A stretch of 12,308 nucleotides of DNA from Chloroflexota bacterium (GTDB taxonomy: Bacteria; Chloroflexota; Anaerolineae; Anaerolineales; UBA11657): positions 7,921 through 20,228 of the forward strand of contig QWRL01000021.1 in the NCBI GenBank assembly GCA_003670425.1, read 5' to 3'. Position numbers and translations under genes: made by a program. Under the pieces are notes generated by a model. It searched no databases and had not been told where the DNA came from. It saw nothing but the letters and a program-made list of their open reading frames with translations. Position 1 is the stretch's first letter; every line of letters starts with the position of its first letter. Below are positions 6,024 through 12,308 of the stretch, in pieces.

Positions 6024-9000
6024 CTAACGCAGCGTTACGGTAACGGGTGAGCTGCGGGTTTCGTTGCCGGCCGCATCCACCGCGCGCACGGCAATGGTGT
6101 GCGCGCCCGCACCCCGCATGCGCCAACGCGTGGTGTATGGCGCCACGGTAAGTTTCTCGAAACTTTTTCCATCAACCAAAATTTCGACAAACGCGAGCGA
6201 CAAATCGTCACGCACGCGCGGCTCAATGATAATTGACTCATCATTGAGGCTGAACACCTCGCCCTGCCCCGGGTTGATTAGGCTGGCTTCCGGCGGCTGG
6301 TTGTCAACTGTAACTTGCACCGTGGAGTTTTCAAATTGCTGGTCACCACGCACTACCATTAGCTGCAGAGTGTAAAGACCGCTCAACCCGGTGGTGTCCC
6401 AGCGCTCCAACTCACCCAGCCGCACCGGGTCGGTGCGGTCACCACCCACTGTGGACCAGGTCTCCGGATTCAGCCCCGCACCAAACTGCACCCGCCACAG
6501 CTGCATGCCGTCAATTTGAGTAGTGCCGACCAGCGGCACAATCTGGCGCACATAGGTGAAGGCGCCCGGCGCGGTTAGCTGCACCTTGGGGGCTTCGTCC
6601 GGCGCTGCGGGCAGCGTGTCAAACTCGCGCGGGGGCTGCGCCATGCCCATGGCCTCAATCCAGTCCGCCGCCTCTGCCGGCAAAATTTGGTAGACGCGCT
6701 CCTCAACCAACTCGGCCGGAGTTTGCACTGTGGCCAGCCGCCCGGAATCGCGGTTCACCCGAAATTTTTGCCAGACGTTGTCCGGCGTGGTGGGCTGCGT
6801 GCCTTGCACAAAAATCTCGCGCACCATTGTTTTGCAATCATCAGTAGGGAGCAAGCCGGATGGGAAGCACACGCGCAGGGGCACGATGCCGGGCGGCGAG
6901 TCCCAGCCAATAGCCTGCAACTGCAGCACGCGCACTGCATGGCGCATCACCGCGTTCCAGATGGCAGCCGCCCCCATCAGGCCGGAAGTTTTATCCATGG
7001 GGGAATTGTCTGAGTTGCCAACCCACACGCCCACCGCCAGCTGCGGCGTGTAACCAATCGTCCATCCATCCACATAATTATTGGTGGTGCCGGTCTTGGC
7101 AGCTGCGGGGCGGCCAATCTCGAGCGCGTTGCCCGTGCCGAAGGCCGGCACGCGTGCCTGTTCGTCGGAGAGTACATCCGTGATCAGATAGGCGAGCTCG
7201 GGGCTGAGCACGGGCTGTTGCTGCGGCTGCGTAAAGTCACAAGCGGATGCGCCGTCCGCACCGCATGCTTGCACAAGATTGCCGGCGCGATCCTCAATGC
7301 GCAGGATGGTGATTGGATCAAGCGTGCGAAAGCCGGCACGCTGCTGCGCGGGCGGCACGCGGTAGCCCGCCATCGTGCCGTTGTTGGCGAGCACGCCGTA
7401 GGCATAGGTCATGTCCAGCAACGTCACCTCTCCGCCGCCGAGTGTGAGCGCCAGACCAGCGCCCGCCTGCTCCGCTTGCAGGGTGTTGATGCCCAGCAGG
7501 TGCGCAGCGCGCACCACATTTTGCACGCCTACCCAGCTCATCACCTGCACGGCGGGAATGTTATAGGAGTTGGCAAGCGCGGAGCGCAAACTTTGCGGGC
7601 CATGAAATTTGCGATCGTAGTTGTCCGGCACGTATGGCACGCCGCCGGTGTCGAACGCTGTGCGCACATCCAGCACCATCGTGGCCGGCGTGTAGCCCTG
7701 CGAAAATGCCGTTAGATATGTGAACGGCTTGAATGCCGATCCGGGCTGGCGCAATCCATCCACCGCCACATTGAAGCGCCCGTCAATTTCATCGCGCCAG
7801 TAATCGTAGGAGCCAACCATGGCAAGCAATTGGCCGCTGCGCGGGTCCAGCACGGTCACCGCAGTGTTGGTGGCTTTGTGGTCAACACCCGCATCGGCTG
7901 CGCGCAGTGGCGGCAGCAGCGCGGCAGCATCGCAATTGCCGGCGCGCGCGGCATGCACGCCCAGCGCATCACCACCGTTCAGCCGGTCCAAATGTGTGCG
8001 CGCAACGCACTCCACCTGGTCCTGAAGGTCCAAATCCAATGCCGTGCGCACCGTGAGTCCCCCGCGGCACCCCAGCGCCCGCCCCAGCTGCTCCACAAGT
8101 TGCGAGAGCGCGAACAACACATAGTGCGGTGCAATCAGGCTGGTGCGGCGCTCGGTGGAATGCACCTTGGCAAGCACATCCTCCGCCGCAGCCTGCTCAG
8201 CTTCGGCGGCAGAAATATCCCCCTGCTCCACCATCGCCTTTAGCACGCGCTCTTGGCGGCGCTTGGCGTCGGCTGGCGCATCAATTGGATTGAGCCCGGG
8301 ATACTGCGGGATGGCAGCCAGCAGCGCGCTCTCCGCCAGGTTCAGACCCACAGCGGACTTGCCAAAATACACGCGCGCGGCGGCATCCACGCCGTATGCC
8401 AAATTGCCGTAGAAGTTCGTGTTGAGGTACCACTCCAAAATCTGCGACTTGCTAAAACGGTTGGCAGCCTCGGCGGCAATCAGCAGCTCGCGAAACTTGC
8501 GTTTGTAGCTGGATTCGGCCAGAGCGTTGGGCGACAGGATTACATTTTTTACCAGCTGCTGCGTGATGGTGCTGCCGCCTTGAATGGCGCCAACACATGT
8601 TTCCGGCTGCAGAATGCATTGTGGCCGGCGTAAATTTTCCCGCAGCGCGCGCAAGATTCCAAAAATATCGTAACCGGGATTTGTCAAAAAGCTGCGGTCT
8701 TCAATCGCGATCGTAGCCTGCTGCAATTCCGGCGGGATCCATTCAATGTTTAGCCACTGCCGGTCTCCAGCGCGCGGGTCAATCACTTTGTAGAGCAAAT
8801 GTTTGCCGGTGCGGTCGTACAACTGGGTGGTGAGAAAAAACTCGTTGTTCGATGACTGAAAGGCGCTGCTGAGCCTGGCGGCACTCGGCAGTTCCTGCGC
8901 GTAGCTGGCGTACAGCTGCGAAACCGCAATCGCCGCCGCCAGCACAAGGATCACCATGCCCGCCAGAACAGCCAGCACTGCGGCAAATACAACGCGCACG

Positions 9001-9074
9001 CTGCGCCGCACACCTGAATGTGCAGCCATCCGCTGCGCACTGCGCTTGCGCACAAGCCCAATTACTGTGCTCAT
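6024..9074 (-). CDS. Class A penicillin-binding protein (PBP1-type transglycosylase/transpeptidase) with Ig-like tail
   Basis: A 1016-residue bifunctional peptidoglycan synthase. A basic cytoplasmic start is followed by one membrane helix (27-53). The GT51 transglycosylase domain polymerises lipid II and shows AIEDRSF (123-129, catalytic Glu125), GGSTITQQLVKN (166-177), RKFRELLIA (192-200) and FYGN (221-224). The transpeptidase domain that cross-links stem peptides shows the active-site SAFK (446-449, Ser446), SYN (503-505) and KTGTT (660-664). Residues 830-925 and 930-1016 look like two beta-sandwich extensions, the last being Ig-like. Nine cysteines all lie outside the cell, several in close pairs (153/160, 604/612, 736/747), suggesting disulfides. 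The protein is longer than typical PBP1A (about 800-850) because of the tail. ATG 9074 is the only start that fits; it lacks a Shine-Dalgarno and follows a -10-like TAAAAT by 7 nt. Confidence 0.95.
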   Translation of the reverse strand: MSTVIGLVRKRSAQRMAAHSGVRRSVRVVFAAVLAVLAGMVILVLAAAIAVSQLYASYAQELPSAARLSSAFQSSNNEFFLTTQLYDRTGKHLLYKVIDPRAGDRQWLNIEWIPPELQQATIAIEDRSFLTNPGYDIFGILRALRENLRRPQCILQPETCVGAIQGGSTITQQLVKNVILSPNALAESSYKRKFRELLIAAEAANRFSKSQILEWYLNTNFYGNLAYGVDAAARVYFGKSAVGLNLAESALLAAIPQYPGLNPIDAPADAKRRQERVLKAMVEQGDISAAEAEQAAAEDVLAKVHSTERRTSLIAPHYVLFALSQLVEQLGRALGCRGGLTVRTALDLDLQDQVECVARTHLDRLNGGDALGVHAARAGNCDAAALLPPLRAADAGVDHKATNTAVTVLDPRSGQLLAMVGSYDYWRDEIDGRFNVAVDGLRQPGSAFKPFTYLTAFSQGYTPATMVLDVRTAFDTGGVPYVPDNYDRKFHGPQSLRSALANSYNIPAVQVMSWVGVQNVVRAAHLLGINTLQAEQAGAGLALTLGGGEVTLLDMTYAYGVLANNGTMAGYRVPPAQQRAGFRTLDPITILRIEDRAGNLVQACGADGASACDFTQPQQQPVLSPELAYLITDVLSDEQARVPAFGTGNALEIGRPAAAKTGTTNNYVDGWTIGYTPQLAVGVWVGNSDNSPMDKTSGLMGAAAIWNAVMRHAVRVLQLQAIGWDSPPGIVPLRVCFPSGLLPTDDCKTMVREIFVQGTQPTTPDNVWQKFRVNRDSGRLATVQTPAELVEERVYQILPAEAADWIEAMGMAQPPREFDTLPAAPDEAPKVQLTAPGAFTYVRQIVPLVGTTQIDGMQLWRVQFGAGLNPETWSTVGGDRTDPVRLGELERWDTTGLSGLYTLQLMVVRGDQQFENSTVQVTVDNQPPEASLINPGQGEVFSLNDESIIIEPRVRDDLSLAFVEILVDGKSFEKLTVAPYTTRWRMRGAGAHTIAVRAVDAAGNETRSSPVTVTLR

Positions 9075-9081
9075 GCTCTAG

Positions 9082-9087
9082 ATTTTA
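9082..9087 (-). promoter_or_regulatory. -10 element of the PBP gene, leaderless spacing
   Basis: TAAAAT on the minus strand lies 7 nt before ATG 9074 (spacer CTAGAGC). Transcription would begin at or next to the A of the start codon. No convincing -35 and no Shine-Dalgarno are visible, consistent with a leaderless mRNA. Confidence 0.5.
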
Positions 9088-9100
9088 ACATGCCCACACT

Positions 9101-9106
9101 TATAAT
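9101..9106 (+). promoter_or_regulatory. -10 element of the phosphoesterase gene, leaderless spacing
   Basis: A perfect TATAAT lies 7 nt before ATG 9114 (spacer GAGCGCA), so the transcript should start at the ATG. It decides the start: the in-frame ATGs at 9090 and 9105 lie upstream of or inside the hexamer and would not be in the mRNA. Confidence 0.6.
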
Positions 9107-9113
9107 GAGCGCA

Positions 9114-9968
9114 ATGAAAATCGCAGTGCTGTCCGATATTCATGGTGTGCTGCCCGCATTGCAGAGTGTGCTGGCAGATGTGGATGCGTGGCGGCCGGAT
9201 GCTGTGGTGGTGAACGGCGATATTGTGAACCGCGGGCCCAGCCCGCTGGCTTGCTGGCAACTGCTGGCGGAACGGCAGCGCACAAATGGATGGCAGCTGC
9301 TGCGCGGCAACCACGAAGATTTTGTGATCAAAATGACCCTGCCGGACGCGCCGCAATCCGGTGCGCAGCTTGAGCTGCAACGGTCTGCACTGTGGACCAG
9401 CCAGCAGCTGCCCGGCCAGATTGGCGCACTGCAAGCGCTGCCCGCATTCACGCACATGCAGGATGCTGCGGGCGGCGGGCTGCATTTTGTGCATGCCTCC
9501 ATGGCCGGCAACCGCGATGGCTTGCACCGCTCGGCGACAAACGCAACAATCCGCAAACAAATTGAGCCGCTACCGCGCGTGTTTTGCACGGCGCACACCC
9601 ACTGGGCGTGGATGCGCACTTTGGATGCGACGCTTATCATCAACTCAGGCTCGGTGGGCTCGCCTTTTGACGGCGATCAGCGCGCAGCGTACGCGCAGCT
9701 AACTTGGCGGCAGCCGTTTAACGGCGGCGGAAGTTGGAGCGCACAAATTGTGCGCGTGCCCTACGACCGGGCTCAAACGCAAAGAGATTATGAAACCACG
9801 GGCTACCTGCATGACTCTGGTGCACTGACTGCCGTGCTGCATACGGAGTGGCGCCTTGCACGGTCCTTGTGGCCGGCGTGGTCGGCGCGTTACGAGGCGG
9901 ATGTGCTGGCCGGCAACATCAGCGCTGCCCATGCCGCAGCGGAGTTCCTGCGCAGCGTTGCGGAGTAA
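9114..9968 (+). CDS. Calcineurin-like metallophosphoesterase (YfcE/MPE-type)
   Basis: A 284-residue dinuclear-metal phosphoesterase. All metal-binding motifs are present in order: SDIHG (7-11, Asp8 and His10), NGDIVNRG (34-41, Asp36), RGNHED (64-69, Asn66/His67), FVHAS (125-129, His127) and TAHTHW (159-164, His161/His163), where the usual GHTH is AHTH. NSGSVGSPFDGD (177-188) is the standard C-terminal landmark of this family. Residues from about 215, starting VPYDRA, are a helical tail. No signal peptide or membrane helix is visible, so it is probably cytoplasmic. Substrate is not readable; relatives hydrolyse phosphodiesters, nucleotides or phosphoproteins. ATG 9114 is chosen because the core strand begins MKIAVLSDIHG and a TATAAT precedes it by 7 nt; longer in-frame options reach back to 9018 into the PBP gene. 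Its stop is 1 nt from the convergent methyltransferase stop. Confidence 0.92.
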   Translation: MKIAVLSDIHGVLPALQSVLADVDAWRPDAVVVNGDIVNRGPSPLACWQLLAERQRTNGWQLLRGNHEDFVIKMTLPDAPQSGAQLELQRSALWTSQQLPGQIGALQALPAFTHMQDAAGGGLHFVHASMAGNRDGLHRSATNATIRKQIEPLPRVFCTAHTHWAWMRTLDATLIINSGSVGSPFDGDQRAAYAQLTWRQPFNGGGSWSAQIVRVPYDRAQTQRDYETTGYLHDSGALTAVLHTEWRLARSLWPAWSARYEADVLAGNISAAHAAAEFLRSVAE

Positions 9969-9969
9969 C

Positions 9970-10704
9970 CTATTCAGTTTTTTTGAGCACCATAAAGTGC
10001 GAAAGGCCAAACGCACGCAGCGGCGTGTGCTCCAGTGCCTGCAGTGCGGAGCGCAGCGCAGAACCCGCAGCGCCCCAGCGCGCAACCAGATTGTCGTAGC
10101 CGCCAAAGATCAGCGTGTGCGCCACAACAGTGACGGGCAGCTGCAGCTGCAGCGCGCGCAGCGCACGCGCGGTATATGCGCGCACATGCCCCGCAAGTTT
10201 GTTGCGCAGCACGTCCGGCAAATAGTTCACCAGCGGGGCATTGCCAAAACGGTAGCGGCCACGCCAGTGCACACCATGCGTCTCAAAGGGATACCAGCGG
10301 TTTGGCGCAAAAATGACGGCGCGCCCGCCCGGGCGCAGCACCCGCACCAGCTCACGCATGGCTTGGCGGTCATCCTGCACGTGCTCAAGCACTTCATGCG
10401 AAAGCACAACATCAAAGCTGCCGGACGGATAGGGCAGCGCTTCGCACGCACCGCACACCAGTGCCGGGAGCGCTACCACCGGATGCTGCACACGCGCAAA
10501 CTCAATATCAAGGCCGTGCACTTCTGCGCCCTGTTCGCGCAGCTTTTGCACGTACGTGCCCACGCCGCAGCCATCAACCAGCACCATGCGGCCGCGCAGT
10601 GCCGGCGTGTGCGCCAGTATTAGCTGCAGCCGGCGCTGCTGCCCCGCCCGCCACACATAAGAAGGTTCACCGCGCAGCATTGCGCGCGGGCCGGGATCAC
10701 TCAC
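9970..10704 (-). CDS. Class I SAM-dependent methyltransferase (type 11)
   Basis: A 244-residue Rossmann-fold methyltransferase. The SAM-binding loop is VLVDGCGVGTYV (41-52), acidic ribose-binding residue Asp66 lies in HGLDIEF, motif II region is FDVVLSHEVLEHV (97-109) and LRPGGRAVIFAPNRW (123-137) is the following strand. The extra segment at about 138-200 (FETHGVHW, RFGN, VNYLPDV) probably caps the substrate pocket; no family-specific substrate motif is recognised. GTG 10704 is chosen because it overlaps the upstream menaquinone methyltransferase stop as GTGA; ATG 10680, eight codons later, is the alternative. The coupling to menG hints at quinone, lipid or cell-envelope methylation, but this is only context. 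Annotations such as UbiG-like should not be trusted without a structure or phylogeny. Confidence 0.88.
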   Translation of the reverse strand: MSDPGPRAMLRGEPSYVWRAGQQRRLQLILAHTPALRGRMVLVDGCGVGTYVQKLREQGAEVHGLDIEFARVQHPVVALPALVCGACEALPYPSGSFDVVLSHEVLEHVQDDRQAMRELVRVLRPGGRAVIFAPNRWYPFETHGVHWRGRYRFGNAPLVNYLPDVLRNKLAGHVRAYTARALRALQLQLPVTVVAHTLIFGGYDNLVARWGAAGSALRSALQALEHTPLRAFGLSHFMVLKKTE

Positions 10705-11402
10705 TTTTCCGCCCAGTGCAGTGCAATCGTGCCCAGCATCAGCCTTTGATAACCTACATTCCGGAAGCCGGCTTGCGCAAACTTTTGCTGCAGCGCCTCC
10801 GGTTGCAAAAATTTTTCGGTGGTGCTGGGGAGATAAGCGTAAGCCGCCGCCTGCCCGGTTACCAGCCAGCCCAGCAGCGGAATGATGAGGCGGAAGTGCA
10901 GCAGGATCAGCGGCCGCAGCCAATTGTCCGGCGGCGGAGTTGTGTCCAGGCAGGCAACCCGCCCGCCCGCGCGCAGCACGCGGTGCTGCTCAGCCAGCGC
11001 CACGTCAATATCAATCACATTGCGCAGCAAGAATCCAGAAGTGACCGCATCAAATGTCCCGCCGGCAAATGGCAGGCGCAGCGCATCCGAGCCCGTCCAG
11101 CGCACGTTGCGCTTGGCTGCGCGCAAGCGCCCCACTTGCATCATCTCCAGCGCAAAATCTGCGCCAACACAAAGCGCAGTTTTTCCGCTGGCCAGCGCTT
11201 CACCCGCGATATCACCGGTGCCGGTGCCAAGATCAAGCATGCGCCCATTCTGTTGGAGCGCTATTTTTTGCAGGAGCAGGCGGCGCCAATACAAGTCCTG
11301 CCCAAATGTCATCAGGCGGTTCATGATGTCGTAGCGCCGGGCGATGCGGCCAAACATGGCCTGCACATAACCCGCGCGCTCGGCGCCAGAGGAGGGGATC
11401 AA
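10701..11402 (-). CDS. menG: Demethylmenaquinone methyltransferase (UbiE/MenG family)
   Basis: A 233-residue enzyme that adds the last C-methyl group in menaquinone synthesis. Family landmarks are all present: MFGRIARRYDIMNRLMTFG (16-34), SAM loop DLGTGTGD (57-64), GADF (80-83), DALRLPF (106-112), FDAVTSGFLLRNV (117-129), LRAGGRVACLDTTPP (143-157) and YAYLPSTTEKFLQPE (188-202), the last being the near-invariant UbiE tyrosine/proline segment. Length is normal for the family (about 230-250). The start is a rare TTG at 11402, overlapping the upstream stop as TTGA; GTG at residue 13 or ATG at residue 16 would remove the usual N-terminal helix. Only demethylmenaquinone is expected as substrate in this lineage. 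It lies between a pentapeptide protein and another methyltransferase in one operon. Confidence 0.9.
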   Translation of the reverse strand: MIPSSGAERAGYVQAMFGRIARRYDIMNRLMTFGQDLYWRRLLLQKIALQQNGRMLDLGTGTGDIAGEALASGKTALCVGADFALEMMQVGRLRAAKRNVRWTGSDALRLPFAGGTFDAVTSGFLLRNVIDIDVALAEQHRVLRAGGRVACLDTTPPPDNWLRPLILLHFRLIIPLLGWLVTGQAAAYAYLPSTTEKFLQPEALQQKFAQAGFRNVGYQRLMLGTIALHWAEK

Positions 11403-12229
11403 GAGATTTCCGGTTCAGGCTCCGGATCTGCATCCATGGGCTCGGCTGCATGTGCGTCGGCTTGCGCCGCGGGCTGGTACGGCGCTGCCGGTTCGGCATC
11501 GGCATCGGCATCAGCGTCTACTTCCACTATAACTTCGGCATCAACTGCTGCATTATGGTCCGTGTGGCGATCGGCAGCGTGGATGCCAAACGGAGCATCA
11601 TGACCATCATCAAAATTCGCGGCCGCAAAACCATCGTCGCCTTCCAAACTGTCCGGCATGACAATGGTATGGCGGTTCTTGACCACGGCCAGCTGCGCTT
11701 CGCTGATTTTGGCACCCGTTAAGTTTGCGCCTTCAAGGTCTGCATCCAACAGCTGGGCGCCGCTCAAATCCACAAAGCGCAGATCCGCCTGTGCAAGCTG
11801 CGCGGAGCGCAAATCCGCATGCTGCAGATTGCAATGGGATAGCAGCGCACCCGTCAGGTTTGCTCCCTGCAAATCTGACTGCTGCAAGTTTGCTTCGGTG
11901 AGATCGCAGCCGGATAGATTGGCACCACTCAGGTCTGCCTGACGCAACGCAGCCTTGCGCAGCACCGCCTGCTGCAAATCCGCTTCGCGCAGCACACAGC
12001 GCCACAAGTTAGCGCGCTCCAGGCGGGCCTCCACCAGCGACGCAGTTGCCAGGCGGCACTGGCCAAGGTCGGCGCCCGTGAGATTTGCACGCGCCAGGTT
12101 TGCGCCATAAAGATTGGCAAGGCAAAGAATTGCCTCGCGCAAATCTGCGCCTTCCAGATTCACCTGGCGCAGGTTGGCACCGGTGAGGTTTACCCCCGGT
12201 TCAATTTTGTAGCCGTCAATTTGAGTCAT
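11399..12229 (-). CDS. Pentapeptide-repeat protein with acidic C-terminal tail
   Basis: A 276-residue protein, mostly a right-handed quadrilateral beta-helix. From residue 11 (PGVNL) to 180 (SEAQL) there are 34 uninterrupted five-residue repeats of the A(D/N)LxG type, with Leu at every fifth position (Ile only at 175), enough for about 8.5 coils. After residue 183 comes a low-complexity acidic tail rich in Asp, Glu, Ala, Pro and His, including (Asp-Ala)n at 238-245 and ending PEPEPEIS. No signal peptide or membrane helix is seen, so it is probably cytoplasmic. Pentapeptide proteins include DNA mimics such as MfpA/Qnr and many of unknown role; nothing here identifies a target. ATG 12229 is chosen because MTQIDGYKIEPG leads straight into the repeats; the open frame extends to 12277 through non-repeat sequence. 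The stop overlaps the menG start by 4 nt. Confidence 0.9.
   Translation of the reverse strand: MTQIDGYKIEPGVNLTGANLRQVNLEGADLREAILCLANLYGANLARANLTGADLGQCRLATASLVEARLERANLWRCVLREADLQQAVLRKAALRQADLSGANLSGCDLTEANLQQSDLQGANLTGALLSHCNLQHADLRSAQLAQADLRFVDLSGAQLLDADLEGANLTGAKISEAQLAVVKNRHTIVMPDSLEGDDGFAAANFDDGHDAPFGIHAADRHTDHNAAVDAEVIVEVDADADADAEPAAPYQPAAQADAHAAEPMDADPEPEPEIS
11493..11510. repeat. TCGGCA x3 simple repeat
   Basis: Three perfect copies of TCGGCA (GATGCC on the coding strand) encode the Asp-Ala run in the acidic tail of the pentapeptide protein. Such a tract could vary in length between strains by slippage without shifting the frame. Confidence 0.7.
11690..12199 (-). repeat. 15-nt periodic pentapeptide-coding repeats (34 units)
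   Basis: Thirty-four tandem 15-nt units encode the beta-helix of the pentapeptide protein. DNA units are diverged, often containing a CTG/TTG Leu codon after GAT/AAC/AAT, while the five-residue register is unbroken. This is protein repetition rather than a satellite or CRISPR array. Confidence 0.85.
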
Positions 12230-12263
12230 TGTAAATGCCTGCCCAATCCAGCAAGCCCGGTTG

Positions 12264-12278
12264 ATTGTGCCACACAAT
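12264..12278. promoter_or_regulatory. Palindrome upstream of the pentapeptide-menG operon
   Basis: ATTGTG-CCA-CACAAT is a perfect 6-bp inverted repeat with a 3-bp centre, 35 bp before ATG 12229. It could be an operator for the operon or end a neighbouring transcription unit; no U-tract follows. I could not place a convincing promoter in 12230-12308. Confidence 0.4.
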
Positions 12279-12308
12279 TACTTGTGCAGGCACCCGCTTG
12301 ACGAAAGA

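Noticed and set aside
6025..6037. TAACGC-A-GCGTTA inverted repeat as second terminator
   Set aside because: A one-base loop cannot form as a stable hairpin and it overlaps the last codons of the PBP gene.
9018..9113. N-terminal extension of the phosphoesterase
   Set aside because: It would overlap the PBP start, includes the TATAAT element and precedes the natural first strand MKIAVLSD.
10461..11603. Long plus-strand open frame (380 codons)
   Set aside because: Antisense to two clear methyltransferases and part of the pentapeptide gene; no recognisable domain.
11690..12199. Possible CRISPR or satellite array because of regular spacing
   Set aside because: The period is 15 nt and codes for pentapeptides in an open frame; units are diverged and there are no spacers.

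Overview
The window most likely comes from a Chloroflexota (Anaerolineae-like) bacterium. This is inferred from protein style: a GT39/DUF2142-like membrane glycosyltransferase, a long class A penicillin-binding protein with paired cysteines and Ig-like tail, a DtxR-FeoA regulator and a menaquinone methyltransferase. GC content is fairly high. Nearly every base is coding. Gene order is tight, with 1-4 nt overlaps inside operons and no gene-free stretch above about 190 bp. I see no rRNA, tRNA, CRISPR array, insertion sequence or phage gene.

Right-to-left operon 1 (5091 down to 1) carries a Fe(III)-type ABC importer: lipoprotein binding protein, fused two-domain permease and ATPase with TOBE domain. 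It continues into a small four-helix membrane protein and a GT-C-type glycosyltransferase that runs off the left edge. Divergent to it at 5282-5992 is a DtxR/MntR-family metalloregulator. The 190-bp shared region has a perfect TATAAT and a GCCT-TGC-AGGC palindrome next to it. Binding protein, permease and ATPase are probably controlled by this regulator.

A class A penicillin-binding protein (9074 down to 6024) is convergent with the regulator and divergent from a calcineurin-like phosphoesterase (9114-9968). Only 39 bp separate the two starts. Each has a -10-like hexamer exactly 7 nt before its ATG, which suggests a pair of leaderless transcripts.

Right-to-left operon 2 (12229 down to 9970) encodes a 34-repeat pentapeptide protein with an acidic tail, a MenG/UbiE methyltransferase and a second class I SAM methyltransferase, joined by TTGA and GTGA overlaps. 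It converges on the phosphoesterase with a single base between stop codons.

No clearly new multi-gene system is visible. The points most worth checking are the leaderless divergent promoter pair, the substituted metal ligands in the DtxR regulator, the pentapeptide/menaquinone operon, and two G-rich stretches (about 1-110 and 2750-2791) that look like sequence errors rather than biology.
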